Shown: piece by piece, positions 23,248-34,800 of the stretch | Position numbering within the stretch: position 1 is the first letter of the stretch | How the letters are laid out: each line of letters starts with the position of its first letter | Assembly (NCBI RefSeq): GCF_014529535.1 | Contig: NW_023503302.1 | Span: 3,684,577-3,748,576, forward strand | Origin: Bradysia coprophila | Lineage: Eukaryota; Arthropoda; Insecta; Diptera; Sciaridae | Length of the DNA: 64,000 nucleotides | Direction: 5' to 3' | Translations under genes and position numbers: made by a program | The notes under the pieces: generated by a model | What the model saw: only the letters and a program-made list of their open reading frames with translations | Database searches by the model: none | What the model was told of the DNA's origin: nothing

Positions 23248-26200
23248 ATGGGACAGGCGTCTGGTGGAATGTCTGACAATCCGGATCATGTTTGTTTCTG
23301 CCCAGTTAAAGAAAATGACAAGAATGCGCAAAACATAGACACGAAAAATTGGACATTATGCAAGGGATGTAACAAGTATTTTCATCAATTATGTACTTTA
23401 ATGCGTGAAGAAAAAAATAACAAGGAGAGTTGGTATTGCATAGACTGCGAGTGTCAGGAGTTGTCTGGTTTGTGTTTGACTGAGGATGGGAATGGTAAAT
23501 CAGGCCGATGACGTATTGGTAGGAAGTGTAAAGAGAGGCCTAAAGATAGTACCGGGGTATACTTAGAAGAGGATGATGTAGATAAAGTATCATGTGATGT
23601 GTGTGGATTTTTGGCTAAAAATAGTCGTGGTCTGAGCATTCACATGAGGGTGCATAAGCGTGTTAGTGTTGAGGATGCCACTGTCCAAACCACTGTCCCT
23701 GTAGATAGTGAAAGTGGTTGTGCTGACTCTTCTGTGAAACCTGATATTTCGACGGTTTTGCAAGAGTTTGGATTGCTGCTTAATCAGTGTAGGTTATCGG
23801 TTCCTTTGACGCGTGTGATACAAAAGTCTGTTAGAACTGTTGTTTGTCAGGAACTAACTAAGGTGATTCAGGATTTAGTGATGAAGAATGACGTTGATTC
23901 TTGGATGAGGTTGATTGCGTTTCCGTTTATTGTTCTGGGTAGTAAGTCTAAGGGAACTGATGGGGTTAATGTGATTAGGTCTAATCTGAAGGTTTTCAAA
24001 GATTGTGTCAATGTTAATGATACGTTGAATAATGTTTTGGAAACTAAAGGGAATTCCTTCAAGATCAAGGAATCTGTGGATAAAGACAGTGTTGTTGTTA
24101 AGGCGGCTGCTAGAAAAGTTAGCGAGGGAGATATTAGTGGTGCGATTAGAGTTTTATGCTCTAACGAGTCTGTGGCTCCTCAGACGATTGAGACGGCAGT
24201 GAAGTTACGGGCTAAGCACCCTGAGGATACGGGTGGGATTTTTGAAGAAGTGAAAGTGGATATTGATTTTTTGCGGCCGAGGCATTTAAAAGATCTTATA
24301 TCTTTTACTTGTGGCGATTCGGCGAGTCATCTGCTTAAAGCTGTTTCTTCTTTGGTGGATGTGATTAGGTCGGTTAAGGTAGAAAAAGATGTTGCGAAAT
24401 TTTTTTTTGGTGCTTCTTTGACTGCCCTCAGTAAGGGAGAAGCAGATGTAAGACCAATAGCGGTTGGTCTTGTTTGGAGGCGTATGGCGGGAAAGATATC
24501 GAATTTTAAGGTTAGGGAATCTTTGGTTGAGAAGCTGAAACCAATTCAGTTTGGTTACGGTATTCAGGGAGGAGCGGAGGCTTTAGTTCATTCAGTGCGT
24601 AAGTTTTGTAAAGCTGATCATGATAGGCCGATGGCTCTTGTTAAGCTTGATTTTGAGAATGCGTTCAATATGCTGTTTAGGAAGTTTATGTTAGGTGAAG
24701 TGCGGGATGTTTGCCCTGAGCTGTTTCCTTTGCTGCAACAAGCGTATAGGCTCGTGTCGAATATGTACTTTGTTGGTGATCCTCTATTGTCTCAGAGAGG
24801 ATTTCAGCAGGGAGATCCGTTAGATCCGCCAGGTTTTTGTATAGGTATCATGAAGATGACGCATGCTCTTTTGTCTCGGTTTAATGGTTGGTATTTGGAT
24901 GACGGTACTATAGGTGATGAGTTGTCTGTAGTGTTAGATGATATTCAGAAAGTTTTGTCTTTTTGTGAGGTGTCAGGTTTGCGGCTTAATGCTAAGAAGT
25001 GCGAGGTTTTCTTTATCAATGCGACTGATGATGAAGAAGCTCGTATGTATGCTGAGATATCAGCTTTGTTGCCAGGTATTAAGAAGGTGGATGAGTCTAC
25101 CCTTGAGTTGTTAGGCTCGCCGGTGTTTGAGACAGGTTTAGAGAGGATGTTTTCGTCTAAGGTTGAATCAATCAAATTGATGTGTGATCGATTGAAGTTG
25201 ATGGACGTACATCCTGCTTTGTGTGTTTTTAGGAAATCTTTGAGCAGTTGTAGGTTCAGTTATTTGATGCGCGCTTCTAGAGCTTACTTGCTTCCGGATA
25301 AGCTGAGGTCTGTTGACAAAGTTTTTAGGTCAGCTTTGGAGTCGATTACTAATAATAGGGTAGAAGGCCTTTCTTGGGATCAAGCGTCGCTTCCATTGTC
25401 TTTCGGAGGTATGGGTATTAGAAAAGTTGAGGATTTAGCAATACCGGCCTACTTGTCGTCAGTCTTTTCTTCATCAGATTTGTGTGACGTGATTCTTCAA
25501 AGATTTGATTTACGAGTAATTGATGAACAGATTGTACAATTAATTAATGAAATTCCTCAAGAATTTGTTCCAGAAAACGATACTCTTAAAAAGGAACAAA
25601 AGAATTGGGACATCCCGAAGATCAAAAATCAATTTAATGAATTGTTTGAAAATGGTGACCTGAAAACTCGTGCTAGACTGCTTGCATCATCGACTAAAGA
25701 ATCTTCAAAGTGGTTGCAAGTGATCCCATCGAGTCAATTAGGATTACTACTGGATAACAATTCTGCTAGAATTGCTGTTGGTCTTCGATTAGGCACTCAA
25801 ATATGTGAGGAACATAAATGTCTTTGCGGTAAAACAGTCGAAAAAGATGGATTGCATGGTTTATCTTGTGTGAAATGCGCAGAAGGAAAATACGTTAGAC
25901 ATGATATTATGAATAACATATTCGCTTATGCTTTCTCTAGTGCAGGTGTTCCAAATATAGTACAGCCTCCAGGTATTTCAAGAGATGATGGTAAAAGACC
26001 TGACGGTATGACTTTGATACCATGGAGTCATGGGAGATCACTCTTGTGGGATGTTACCGTCCGGGATACCATGGCTGCATCATATATTAATGATTCATCA
26101 AAGAAAGCACGGTCCATTGCTGAAAAAGCAGAGAGACATAAGCATAACCATTACGTTTCTTTGAAACAAAACTATTTGCTAACCCCACTTGCTTTCGAGA

Positions 26201-26394
26201 CTTTAGGTAGCATGGGTCCGGAAACGAAGAAATTTATTGATAAATTGGGCTCTTTAATGAAAAAGGCAACGGGTGAGGTAAAATCAAAAGAATACCTTCT
26301 GCAAAGAATTTCCATCGCAATTCAACGTGGTAACGCTGCTTGTATTTTGGGAACATTGGGGAAGAAGAAGATCGATGATATTTATTTACTGTAG
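23248..26394 (+). CDS. RLE-type non-LTR retrotransposon polyprotein with one in-frame TGA
   Basis: One frame runs 1048 codons from ATG 23248 to TAG 26392-26394, interrupted only by TGA at 23509 (codon 88). Before it is a PHD finger with C4HC3 ligands C16, C18, C38, C41, H46, C49, C64, C67. After it is a C2H2 finger (C116, C119, H132, H136). The reverse transcriptase has motif A VKLDFENAFN (D468), QQGDPLDPPGFC, and motif C WYLDDGT (D551, D552). The C-terminus has a CCHC-like knuckle (C858, C860, H870, C874), then the restriction-like endonuclease RPDG (D919) with LLWDVTV (D935). That architecture belongs to early-branching RLE-bearing non-LTR elements (R2/NeSL/Utopia-like group; exact clade not resolved). 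Catalytic residues look intact. Base composition changes near 25480: G/T-rich and A-poor before, A-rich after. The TGA could be a CGA-to-TGA decay mutation or a readthrough site (TGAC context). Domestication is not excluded. Confidence 0.85.
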
Positions 26395-28560
26395 TTTTTA
26401 ATTTTTGAGAAAAGATCGATGTTTTACCGGCTGCGCCATAATTGTGAGCAGTCTTTTTTGTCGCATTTAAAATAAAATAGTTATTTACGTATCTATTGTG
26501 GACGGTAAATTTCGGGCAATTTCGCGAGTTGTACAGATGCTTAAACAACTTTTTATGCTAAGGGTCTAAATTTCGAGAAAAATTCTGAAATTTATGGCCA
26601 AGGTATGAAAACAACTTTTCATGCAAAGTAAGTATTCTTAAAAAGTGATGGGGAAACTCATTATTGATTATGCTTGTTCATCTTTTATGCAAGTGCCATA
26701 CCTACTTATTAGCATTTACGCAAAAATAAGATATAAATTTAAACTATAATTCGATTCAATTTCAATTCGACTTTTTGTTTCAACAAACACAATATCTAAT
26801 GTTTCTTACCCCAATAATGTAAAAATGTCGTTTCTTTTCGCGCTGTTGCTCCATTAAACATAATGGTCGACCGGCGTTGTGCTCTGTGTCATGACACTAC
26901 AATAAGAGAAAATGACCAACACTTTGAAATAGCTTGTGAACTGTTTGCGACGATAAAAGTATGACATAAAAAAATATCGGAAATAATTTTCAATTTTCAT
27001 CTTGAGAAAAGTTAAAAATATATGAAATTGAAAGTAACAAATTACCGGAAGTTTGTTGTTGCCACAGTTTTGCGAAATTGCACAATTTATAGTCGGGAAA
27101 TTGAGCCCGTGAGGCGATATTTTTCTTCATATATTTCTCTGAAAACTTACAATTGTTATGCCAATCTCTACAACAGATCTGAAACAAAGAAAATCAGTAG
27201 GTATAGTGCAGGGTAAACTGAACCGAATATCGTGAAAATTTCTCATGATCGTGATGCAGCTAAAAAAGCTTTCAAACAAAATCGTTATCGTCGATGCGAT
27301 GGACAAATTATTAGACAATTATTGTCTAAGGCGTATTCAGAAGGTTAAATCCTGTCGAAATGCAGACCTCCACCCTGACAAGTAAATGATTCTCTCGTTT
27401 GTGTCGGAGCGTATGTGTATAGAGTATACGGCACTGAAAGTGGTGATGGAATTAATCTCTATCATGACTTACAATATAGGCAATTTGCGTACGCTGATAT
27501 TTTCAAAGTTGGGATGGACCAATAATTAAATTGACGTTTTAAACACACAGAATTTTTTCTATTCAAAAGTAACGCTGCTTTATACGCTTCGTCTAACTAT
27601 AAAGAGTTCAAAATGTTAACATGATAGCTTGACCTATTCCCCTATTCGTACAGTTTTGTTTAATTTACCTTTTAGTTAACAGTTGAAAGTTCACTGCAAC
27701 GATGAGGCTAGCTATGAAGAGCATTTTACAACGAACAAACATTATTTCAAACTCATGTCAAACAGTGCAATGTGAAGTGCTTTTTGATATATAAGAGTTA
27801 TTGCATGAATAGAACATATTGAAAGCAGGTTGCATGCCACATACAAATCATCAATGCATTGGATTTAATAGAAAAAAAGCTTTCTGTCAATATCAGATGC
27901 AGACCATCATTATCACTATGAACTTTGAATATATCGTCATTCTTACTCATTTGCGTTCATCGATGTTTTCATGAGGGAAAGGCAATAACTCTATACAAGC
28001 AATATATTGGCACTATAGTAGTGCGTTTTAGAGATGTTAGACTAAAAATGAAAATTGTGCAACACTGGAAATTCAACAGATTCGGCCAAGGCTGAAAACA
28101 CACGGACAATTTAGCGTTGGTGACATTGACAATTATGCTGAGTTTTACATTGTAATCAGATATTCACCATAGGCGAAACAATGGAAAATGCAACATAATT
28201 GTCGATGCCATCAATGCAAAATTGCTCGTGTGTTTTTGGGCTGAGATATGATCTGTAATATTTTGTTATTTCCCGCTCGATTTTGGAGCATCGTCCTGAA
28301 TTATTTTTTGTTTAACTAATGCGTGGATCACACGTCAAAATGAAACAAATGAGCTGATCCACAGATCAGTTAAATTTAATTAGTTTACACTCTCCGTATG
28401 AAAGGTATGAAACCTCCATATTGTTTGAAGTTGTTAATAAACTAAGACCATCAGTGGGGATAAAAGTTGAAAGTTAAGTTTTTCGAGCCGAAGAGGTCAA
28501 TAAAAACACGAACACGCGAATTTTTGTTTGTATGTAATAGAAACGTCAAATCTTGTCATG
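26395..28560. other. 3' flank of the RLE element and gene-poor DNA
   Basis: Just after the stop there is an A-rich stretch containing AAAATAAAATAG near 26467-26480 that might be the element's 3' end, but no poly(A) tail or target duplication is clear. I saw no 28S or U2 snRNA target sequence. No further gene recognised. Confidence 0.4.
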
Positions 28561-28564
28561 TTCA

Positions 28565-29125
28565 AAAATTCTTTGAAATTCCGCTTATCTTAGCATCTAT
28601 TTCAGTATTTCTGACTTATGAGACAATTTTATGTGAGGGCTGGAGTTACTGCCAACTTACGCTTCGGAAAATTTCGTTTAGGGCCTTAAAAATTTGAAAA
28701 TTAGTCAACTAATTCAATTTTGTCGTACAAAAATTCATACGTTCCTCGGGTAACTCCAGACTTCCCATTATGGCCAGTGCGGCACTGTATCAAGTGTTTA
28801 CTAGCATATTATAATCATATTTTCTACGTTGGCCACTTACCGGAAGGATTTGGAAATATGTCGAATATTTCGTATTCGTGAATTTGTGAAAAAATTCCTT
28901 CCTGTTAGTGGCCAACGAACAAAATATGATTATAAACACTTGATACAGTGTCGCACTGGCCATACTGGGAAGTCTGGAGATGCCCGAGAAACATGTGATT
29001 TTTTACATGACAAAATTGAATTAGTTGTTTTTTTTTTTCAAATTTTATAGGCCCTAAACTCCAGCCCTGACTTAAAATTGTCTCATACGTCAGAAAAATT
29101 GAAATAGACGCAAAGAAAAGCTCAA
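28565..29125. repeat. Fold-back element with ~270 bp arms
   Basis: The left arm (about 28590-28860) contains GAGACAATTTTATG, GGGCTGGAGTT, AATTCAATTTTGTCGTA, ACTCCAGACTTCCCA, CACTGTATCAAGTGTTTA and GTTGGCCACTTACCGGAAGG. The right arm (about 28890-29110) has all of these in reverse order and complement. Arms differ at several positions and the left has small extra stretches. A spacer of a few dozen bases separates them. Confidence 0.75.
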
Positions 29126-29812
29126 TTTTAAAATTGAAGCTCAACGAAAGTCGTGTCGCGGTAGGTGTATGGTGTTATGGATAGTAGAGATCACTACCTA
29201 CCCAACGACACCCATATCGCCCAAGTCTATCATTGTAGTTTTTTTTTATACACTCTACAAAAGTTGGAATTTGTTCCCTCTAAAATAGCTACTGCACCAC
29301 ATACACGAAAAACTTCGAAATTTTTTAAAGGCCAACGTATGCCTCCTCAACACCTCTACCAATGACCATAATTTCAGGTAAATGCGTTACGTATTGTTGG
29401 TGATATGCAACAAAAACTATTCTGGCCACCTTACTGCAGATCATTTTTTCATGATTTCTGGCGTGAAAACATAATTTCTTCGAGGATTTTTTGTTGTTGC
29501 AAATAACTCAGGAAGGTCCACTGAAGCATTTAACGCATAGCTTTTAAAAATCGCCGATGGCTTGTTTTTTAGTTGGTCGAAGTTTAGGCAAATTGACTCT
29601 TAAGGTTATAATTCCACAACAGTACCAAGAGACTGTTCCATTTTACTTATTCGTAGGCATTTCAGCTTAAAGTTGCTTAAATTTATAGGCATTTCTGCTT
29701 CTTGGATTTGTAGGCATTACGCCACCCTTTTAGTACCTTAAATTTGTAGGCATTTCAGCTGTGTTAATTTGATTTTTCGAGTCTTCAAAGATCTTTTCAG
29801 AGTTTTTAGTCT
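29126..29812. other. Non-coding; short reiterated TTGTAGGCATT motifs
   Basis: CGTAGGCATTTCAGCT, TATAGGCATTTCTGCTT, TTGTAGGCATTACGCC and TTGTAGGCATTTCAGCTG recur at about 29654-29760, a degenerate tandem repeat. No gene seen. Confidence 0.45.
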
Positions 29813-30041
29813 AATAGCCTCGCGCTGTGGGTGAGTTTTACTGTTACATTTAGTCCGTTGCTAAATCGTAACGTAGAAAAACCCGGCGCTGTCCTTTCTA
29901 TTTGTGTAGTGCTAATGTTAGAAATAGTCCGTTGCGCAATTGTAACGTTAAAAAGCACTTCGCATATGTCAGAGTCGCGGATGTTTGCAAAATTTATGCA
30001 ATCAACCTTAATATGGTGAATCTGTTCATGATGTGTCTGAT
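29813..30041 (+). repeat. Direct repeat copy 1 (empty site)
   Basis: Contains TCGCGCTGTGGG, then TAGTGCTAATGTTAGAAATA, GTCCGTTGCGCAA and AAAAAGCACTTCGCATATGT, then GATGTTTGCAAAATTTATGC and GGTGAATCTGTTCATGATGT. The same series recurs at 30968-31290, where it is split by a 171 bp insertion. This copy is therefore the unoccupied version. Confidence 0.7.
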
Positions 30042-30967
30042 ATATTCTTTAAAAAATTATTTTGTTGAGACTATTTGTCAAACGTTAGACACCCATGTAG
30101 ATTATGATTTTCAGTTCTTGGAATCCACTTCCATGCTCCGAGAATAGAGAAACTAAGAACATATTCTTAGTTGGATGGACCTCTCTAATAGAACTCTGGC
30201 AAACTGCATTGAAATTCTTTTGGAACGAGGATTCTGCCTGTGGCGAGCATTCTCTCATCTACAGACCACCTTCCTCAGACGGACGGGCACTATGACCATT
30301 TAAATCGAAAGGAAGAAAACACCGAGGAATTGCGCTGTGGGCCGTGCTAACACTTCTCCCAGTGCCAGTGAAGTGCTTAGGTGATCTTCTCTTTGATTTT
30401 GGTTTTCGTTAGTTCTAATGTTCCTTTGGCCATGACTTTTATAAGTGTTAGTGTCAGTGTTTTCCGTTTGTTTGATTTTCAGTTTCAGTTTTAGTGAGAG
30501 TGTTTGTGAAGTTTCCTGTTGTGAGTTTTTGTGCAAAAGTGAATGGATGGGTGAATAGATCCGTGCGTGAGCCGATGGGTTAAGGTTTGAATTTGTTATT
30601 TCATTAAAGTATTGATTTCTGTTCTTTTTTTAGGTTTCATTTGTTTGCTTGATTTTTTACAAAAAGTTTACCTCTACCGTAGAACGCACATAGTTTCAAA
30701 AGTATTCATACATTGTCGTCCCTGATGAGATCCCCCAATGTGTTTGCTTTCACTTTATAATTCACGGGAATTATAACGATGAACTGTGAAACTTTTGAAA
30801 CTAGCGGGACGAAACGGTGTCTCTAGGTACTTTAGGGATAACGCGACTTAGACAATTTGATTTTGATCGGTTTAACGTAATTATGACTCGACGGCGACAG
30901 AGATTTGGCCTTTTTGTGCTGTTTTCGGATTTATCAAAGTGCATCAGACGAATGGCTCGCGATTAGT
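30042..30967. other. Spacer between the two direct repeats
   Basis: No gene recognised. A degenerate GTTTTAGTGAGAGTG/AGTTTCAGTT-type repeat lies at about 30400-30530. The sequence is slightly more GC-rich than its surroundings. Confidence 0.35.
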
Positions 30968-31290
30968 ATAATAGCTTCGCGCTGTGGGATAGTGCTAATG
31001 TTAGAAATAGTCCGTTGCGCAATCGTAACGTTAAAAAGCACTTCGCATATGTCAGAGTCACGGATGTTTGCAAAAGAATCATAAAACTTACTGACATATT
31101 TCTGGAGAAATGGAGAAAAATTTAGACCACAACCAGATCTACATTTTTCTCCATTTGGCCAAAAATAAGCCATCATGGCTTCATGGTGAAAAATCGTTTT
31201 AAAGAATGTCTTGGCCAGAAATATGTCAGTAAGTCTTATGATTCTTTATGCAATCAACCTTAATATATGGTGAATCTGTTCATGATGTGT
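30968..31290 (+). repeat. Direct repeat copy 2 (filled site)
   Basis: Same sequence series as 29813-30041 with few differences. It is interrupted between GATGTTTGCAAA and TTATGCAATCAACC by the fold-back at 31075-31245. Confidence 0.7.
31075..31245. mobile_element. 171 bp fold-back MITE inserted in the direct repeat
   Basis: Begins AGAATCATAAAACTTACTGA and ends in the mirror image TCAGTAAGTCTTATGATTCT. The arms extend through CATATTTCTGG/CCAGAAATATG, about 30 bp. An inner hairpin (GGAGAAATGGAGAAAAAT against TTTTTCTCCATTTGGCC) is also present. Comparison with the empty copy at 30 kb defines its ends to within two or three bases. It has no coding capacity. Confidence 0.75.
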
Positions 31291-31299
31291 CTGAAATTT

Positions 31300-31850
31300 C
31301 TCTTTTTCAGCCTTCTTATTGTTGCTTAAATCAGCCAGCACCTTAATTGTGCTGCGATTCAACGTTTTTAAGAACAGAACCATCCCTTGGGTGTTCTTTT
31401 TTGGCTTGATTGAAAAAGTCTTCATTAAAAGACGAAAAAAGACTCAAGAACTCTTTGTACGCATCATCCATAATTTGGGACCAATTCTTGTAATACCATC
31501 CATCATAGCCTTGGCCTGTAGCCTTAAATTGCCAATAGTTTTATCCAGGTGATGCATTGTTTTGACCACAAAATCCCGTTCTTTCTCCATACATTCCTTC
31601 TTACGTTTGGTATACCGGTTCAACGATTCATCGACGTTATCAAGCACTCCCGTAAATTCCTTGATCGTTTCATTGTCAAGTTGCTTGAAAAAACGCAAGA
31701 ACTATCATCTCGAAATGAGTTTTGTTGCGTTCAACTTTTCCCAATGTTTATCAATTGTAATCATTTCCCACAACTCCCTCAGTACACAGCATTCAGAAAT
31801 GCTTTTAAAATTGAAAAGCCAAACATTGTACATTTCAGATACGTTTTGTT
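31300..31850 (-). pseudogene. Decaying coding remnant, unrecognised helical protein
   Basis: On the minus strand, stretches of protein-like sequence appear in successive different frames. A WEMITIDKHWEKLN block lies near 31750, followed by TIKEFTGVLDNVDESLNRY (31620-31670), KERDFVVKTMHHLDKTIGNL, then after a frame change AYKEFLSLFSSFNEDFF, and after another KVLADLSNNKKAEKEK (about 31305-31340). The charge pattern suggests coiled-coil helices. Frame breaks and stops show it is not an intact exon. I do not recognise the family. Confidence 0.35.
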
Positions 31851-34800
31851 CGTAAAGTATATTTTTCTCGCAACATATGCAAAAATGTCTAAAAGGGAGA
31901 ACTTTTGCTACACAAAGATTTGGATAAAAAAAAGTTAGAGTTATGCTTGATACAGGGCAGCATTCGCCACATATACGTAGTTTATACTGATATTGGATCG
32001 TAATGTTGCAGCAAAAAAAAAAGAACTTTGAAAGATAGATGTTATAGCACATTGTTGTGAAATGTTTACAACGATTCATTTTAATGTTTCGACATTAGAT
32101 ATTGTGTGTATTACTTCTGTACATATCCATTTGTCTTGGGAAAAATATCTACACAAATTTGTTTAACCTACAGATTACTTTTGTATAATTTGTTGTAAAA
32201 ATCGCTTCAAACTCCGGATAGAACATCCTATAAAATGCCAATGACTTGAAAATATGTTGTCAGACCAAAGTTTGAAAATCAGCTCTTTGTCTCAATAAAA
32301 CTTCGATAAAAGTTTACATTTTCAGTATAAAGCTTCATGCAACATCGAATAGGGAGTCACTAAATTCTTAACCAATAATTTGACTTGAAGAAGTGTTCAG
32401 GTATAGCTGAAATATCTGCCTCAAAATTGTACTTCAACTTTCTTTGAGAATAGTTGATTTTCAAATTAATTTAAATACAGAGGACGTCATTGAAATTTAG
32501 AAAAAAAAATGCTTTAGCTCCGTGGTAGAAGCACTTTAGTTTTTGAGTGGACTAGCTTTTGCAAATTCTTGCCTAAATTTCACTGAAATAAAATTGAACA
32601 GTATTAAATTAGTAAGAACCTGATCGGAAGTTAATGTCCGGGGTGATATGAGTTAATTAGAAAAATTTCGATTTGATTATTCCAAATAATTTTTGTCGCT
32701 ATCGATTCGGCCAACATAAATTTGATTGAAGTGTTTTTGACAAACATCGATTAGTTTTAGACAGACAATTTCCCCTTATTTTTTTGTAAAATATTTTGTC
32801 ATTAAAGGTCGTTGAAAATCAAAAACGCCGATGTGAATTCACTTTGTTCAGCAATAAAAAAATGTAAGACCCGTTGAAGGTTTGAATTACCTTCAGGGTG
32901 TATGTATACTTTGGAACTTTGCATCTTGGTGGCAAACAAGCTACAGTAACTCGTGTGTAATGCACTCTCAAAGTATTAGCGATACCCATTTGGGTAAGAT
33001 TTATTAGAAATGAATCCCGAATTAGGCATTCCTGAATTTATCACAAAGAGAAGGAAAGAGAAAGAACTCGTATTGAAACTATGTTATAACCACCAGTTCC
33101 TTCTATACTTATTGTTAATTTACATCCTTATTTAGGCAGTCTTCTTTTTTATCGCAGAATAACAACCTGTCAATGTATTCGCCCTTACGACACGTCCATT
33201 GACTTGGAACGTCACACTAGTTATTTTTTTATGATTTATTTGTTTTTTGATAAATTAATGCTATTCGTACATTGTGCAAATAGTCGTTTTATAATATTCG
33301 GATAGTCAAGAGACTATTCGGACAATGCCAAAGTGTATATTCACAATGTGCGAAGAGACTCTTCCTTCATCTAGATGTGGCGACGCATTAGTAGGTGTTT
33401 AAATAACTTCAGGAACCTATTTCATGAAATACATATCTTAACTCGACAGTTAAAATACGTTAAAGGTTTTGTTGACGGGCCCAAAAATTTCGCATCACGA
33501 GTCGTACTGCCGAACTCCCGTTAGTAGATAAAATTCATATATATTGTGAACATACTGCTGCTGTGCTAACATTATCTGCAATGCTTTCAGAAATTTTATT
33601 TTAGTTGATTGTTGGATAACCTTTGAAACGAAGTCGAGTCAAAGGTCATAATCTTGGGTATAACTTTATGTTGTTCATTATTTTTTTGACGGTTTTGTCA
33701 CTAATGTGATTAAATGCGTTTACCTATTCACTTGGTTTACGAATACGACTGTTGCCAATGCTGTCCTCCTGGGATTGTAACGAAGCTTGTTGTAATGACT
33801 CGGTCAGATGAATGACTCTGTGGTTCGATGAAGTAAAGTTTATGTTAAGGATTCCAAAGAAAGGTTTAAAAATGATTTTTATTAAAAAAACAGAAGAGAA
33901 TTGAATGGAGGGATTATTTTGAAAACCGATCTACCAAAGTCGGATTCGTTTTCCAGAGGAGTCGTTTTTGATGTGCGTAGGCAGTTATTGAACAGCAGAT
34001 TTTAAGACTACTTTTTAAAAAATTGTGGGTGATGATCGAATCCATGGTCGATCAAGGTGCACCCCTAGACACTTCGACAAAATATATATGTGAATAGCGT
34101 GAATAGTGTCATCTACTCTGAGTTTTGAAACTCAGTATGAAAAGTTGAAACATTTCACTAAGACTTTCGCCTCTCCCGACTTTCATTCACATCTTACAGC
34201 TAAAAAAAATCTGTCTGCTCTCGTTACCACTGGCTTTTGTCTGGTTGTTGCTGGCCTTTTACGAATAGCCTATAATCGGTAAAGCTCTTGATAATTCTAC
34301 AAATTAATTGAAAATTACCTTCAAGAATTTGCAAGAATTTTAATTCGTGAAAGCTATCTAGTCCATATCGATCATCGTCAATCAACATTAAATTTTAGAA
34401 ACACAATATTCATGTTGTTTAAAACAACTTGTTTTAGTCCTTGAACTTTCCAGTTAAGTTAAATTCCTTTCAACCCAAGAACAATTTAATTACATTCGTG
34501 AATGTAAACTGAACACAGTCTAGACGATTTTGTACATTATAATACAAAATAACTTTATAAATTCGGTTCTAACAAGATAGATCGATTATACTGTGGAAGG
34601 TATAGGTGATGGATGATTTAGAAAAAAAAAGATTTTCGAAAAGAATTCAGTTAAAAGTTTAACAAAAACATTCGGCCCGAACTTATCGCAAACAAAAAAG
34701 TCTGCCTTTAGAAGAAAAAATTGTAATTTCTGTAATTTTTCTAAATAAAAAATTACCTCACTGCATTATATGACCCACCAATCTGTGTTTTATCTCGGAA

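Noticed and set aside
26395..26560. U2 snRNA or 28S rRNA target for the retrotransposon
   Set aside because: No recognisable U2 or 28S sequence lies on either side of the element.
31549..31938. 129-codon plus-strand frame
   Set aside because: It is antisense to the more protein-like minus-strand remnant and has no recognisable features of its own.
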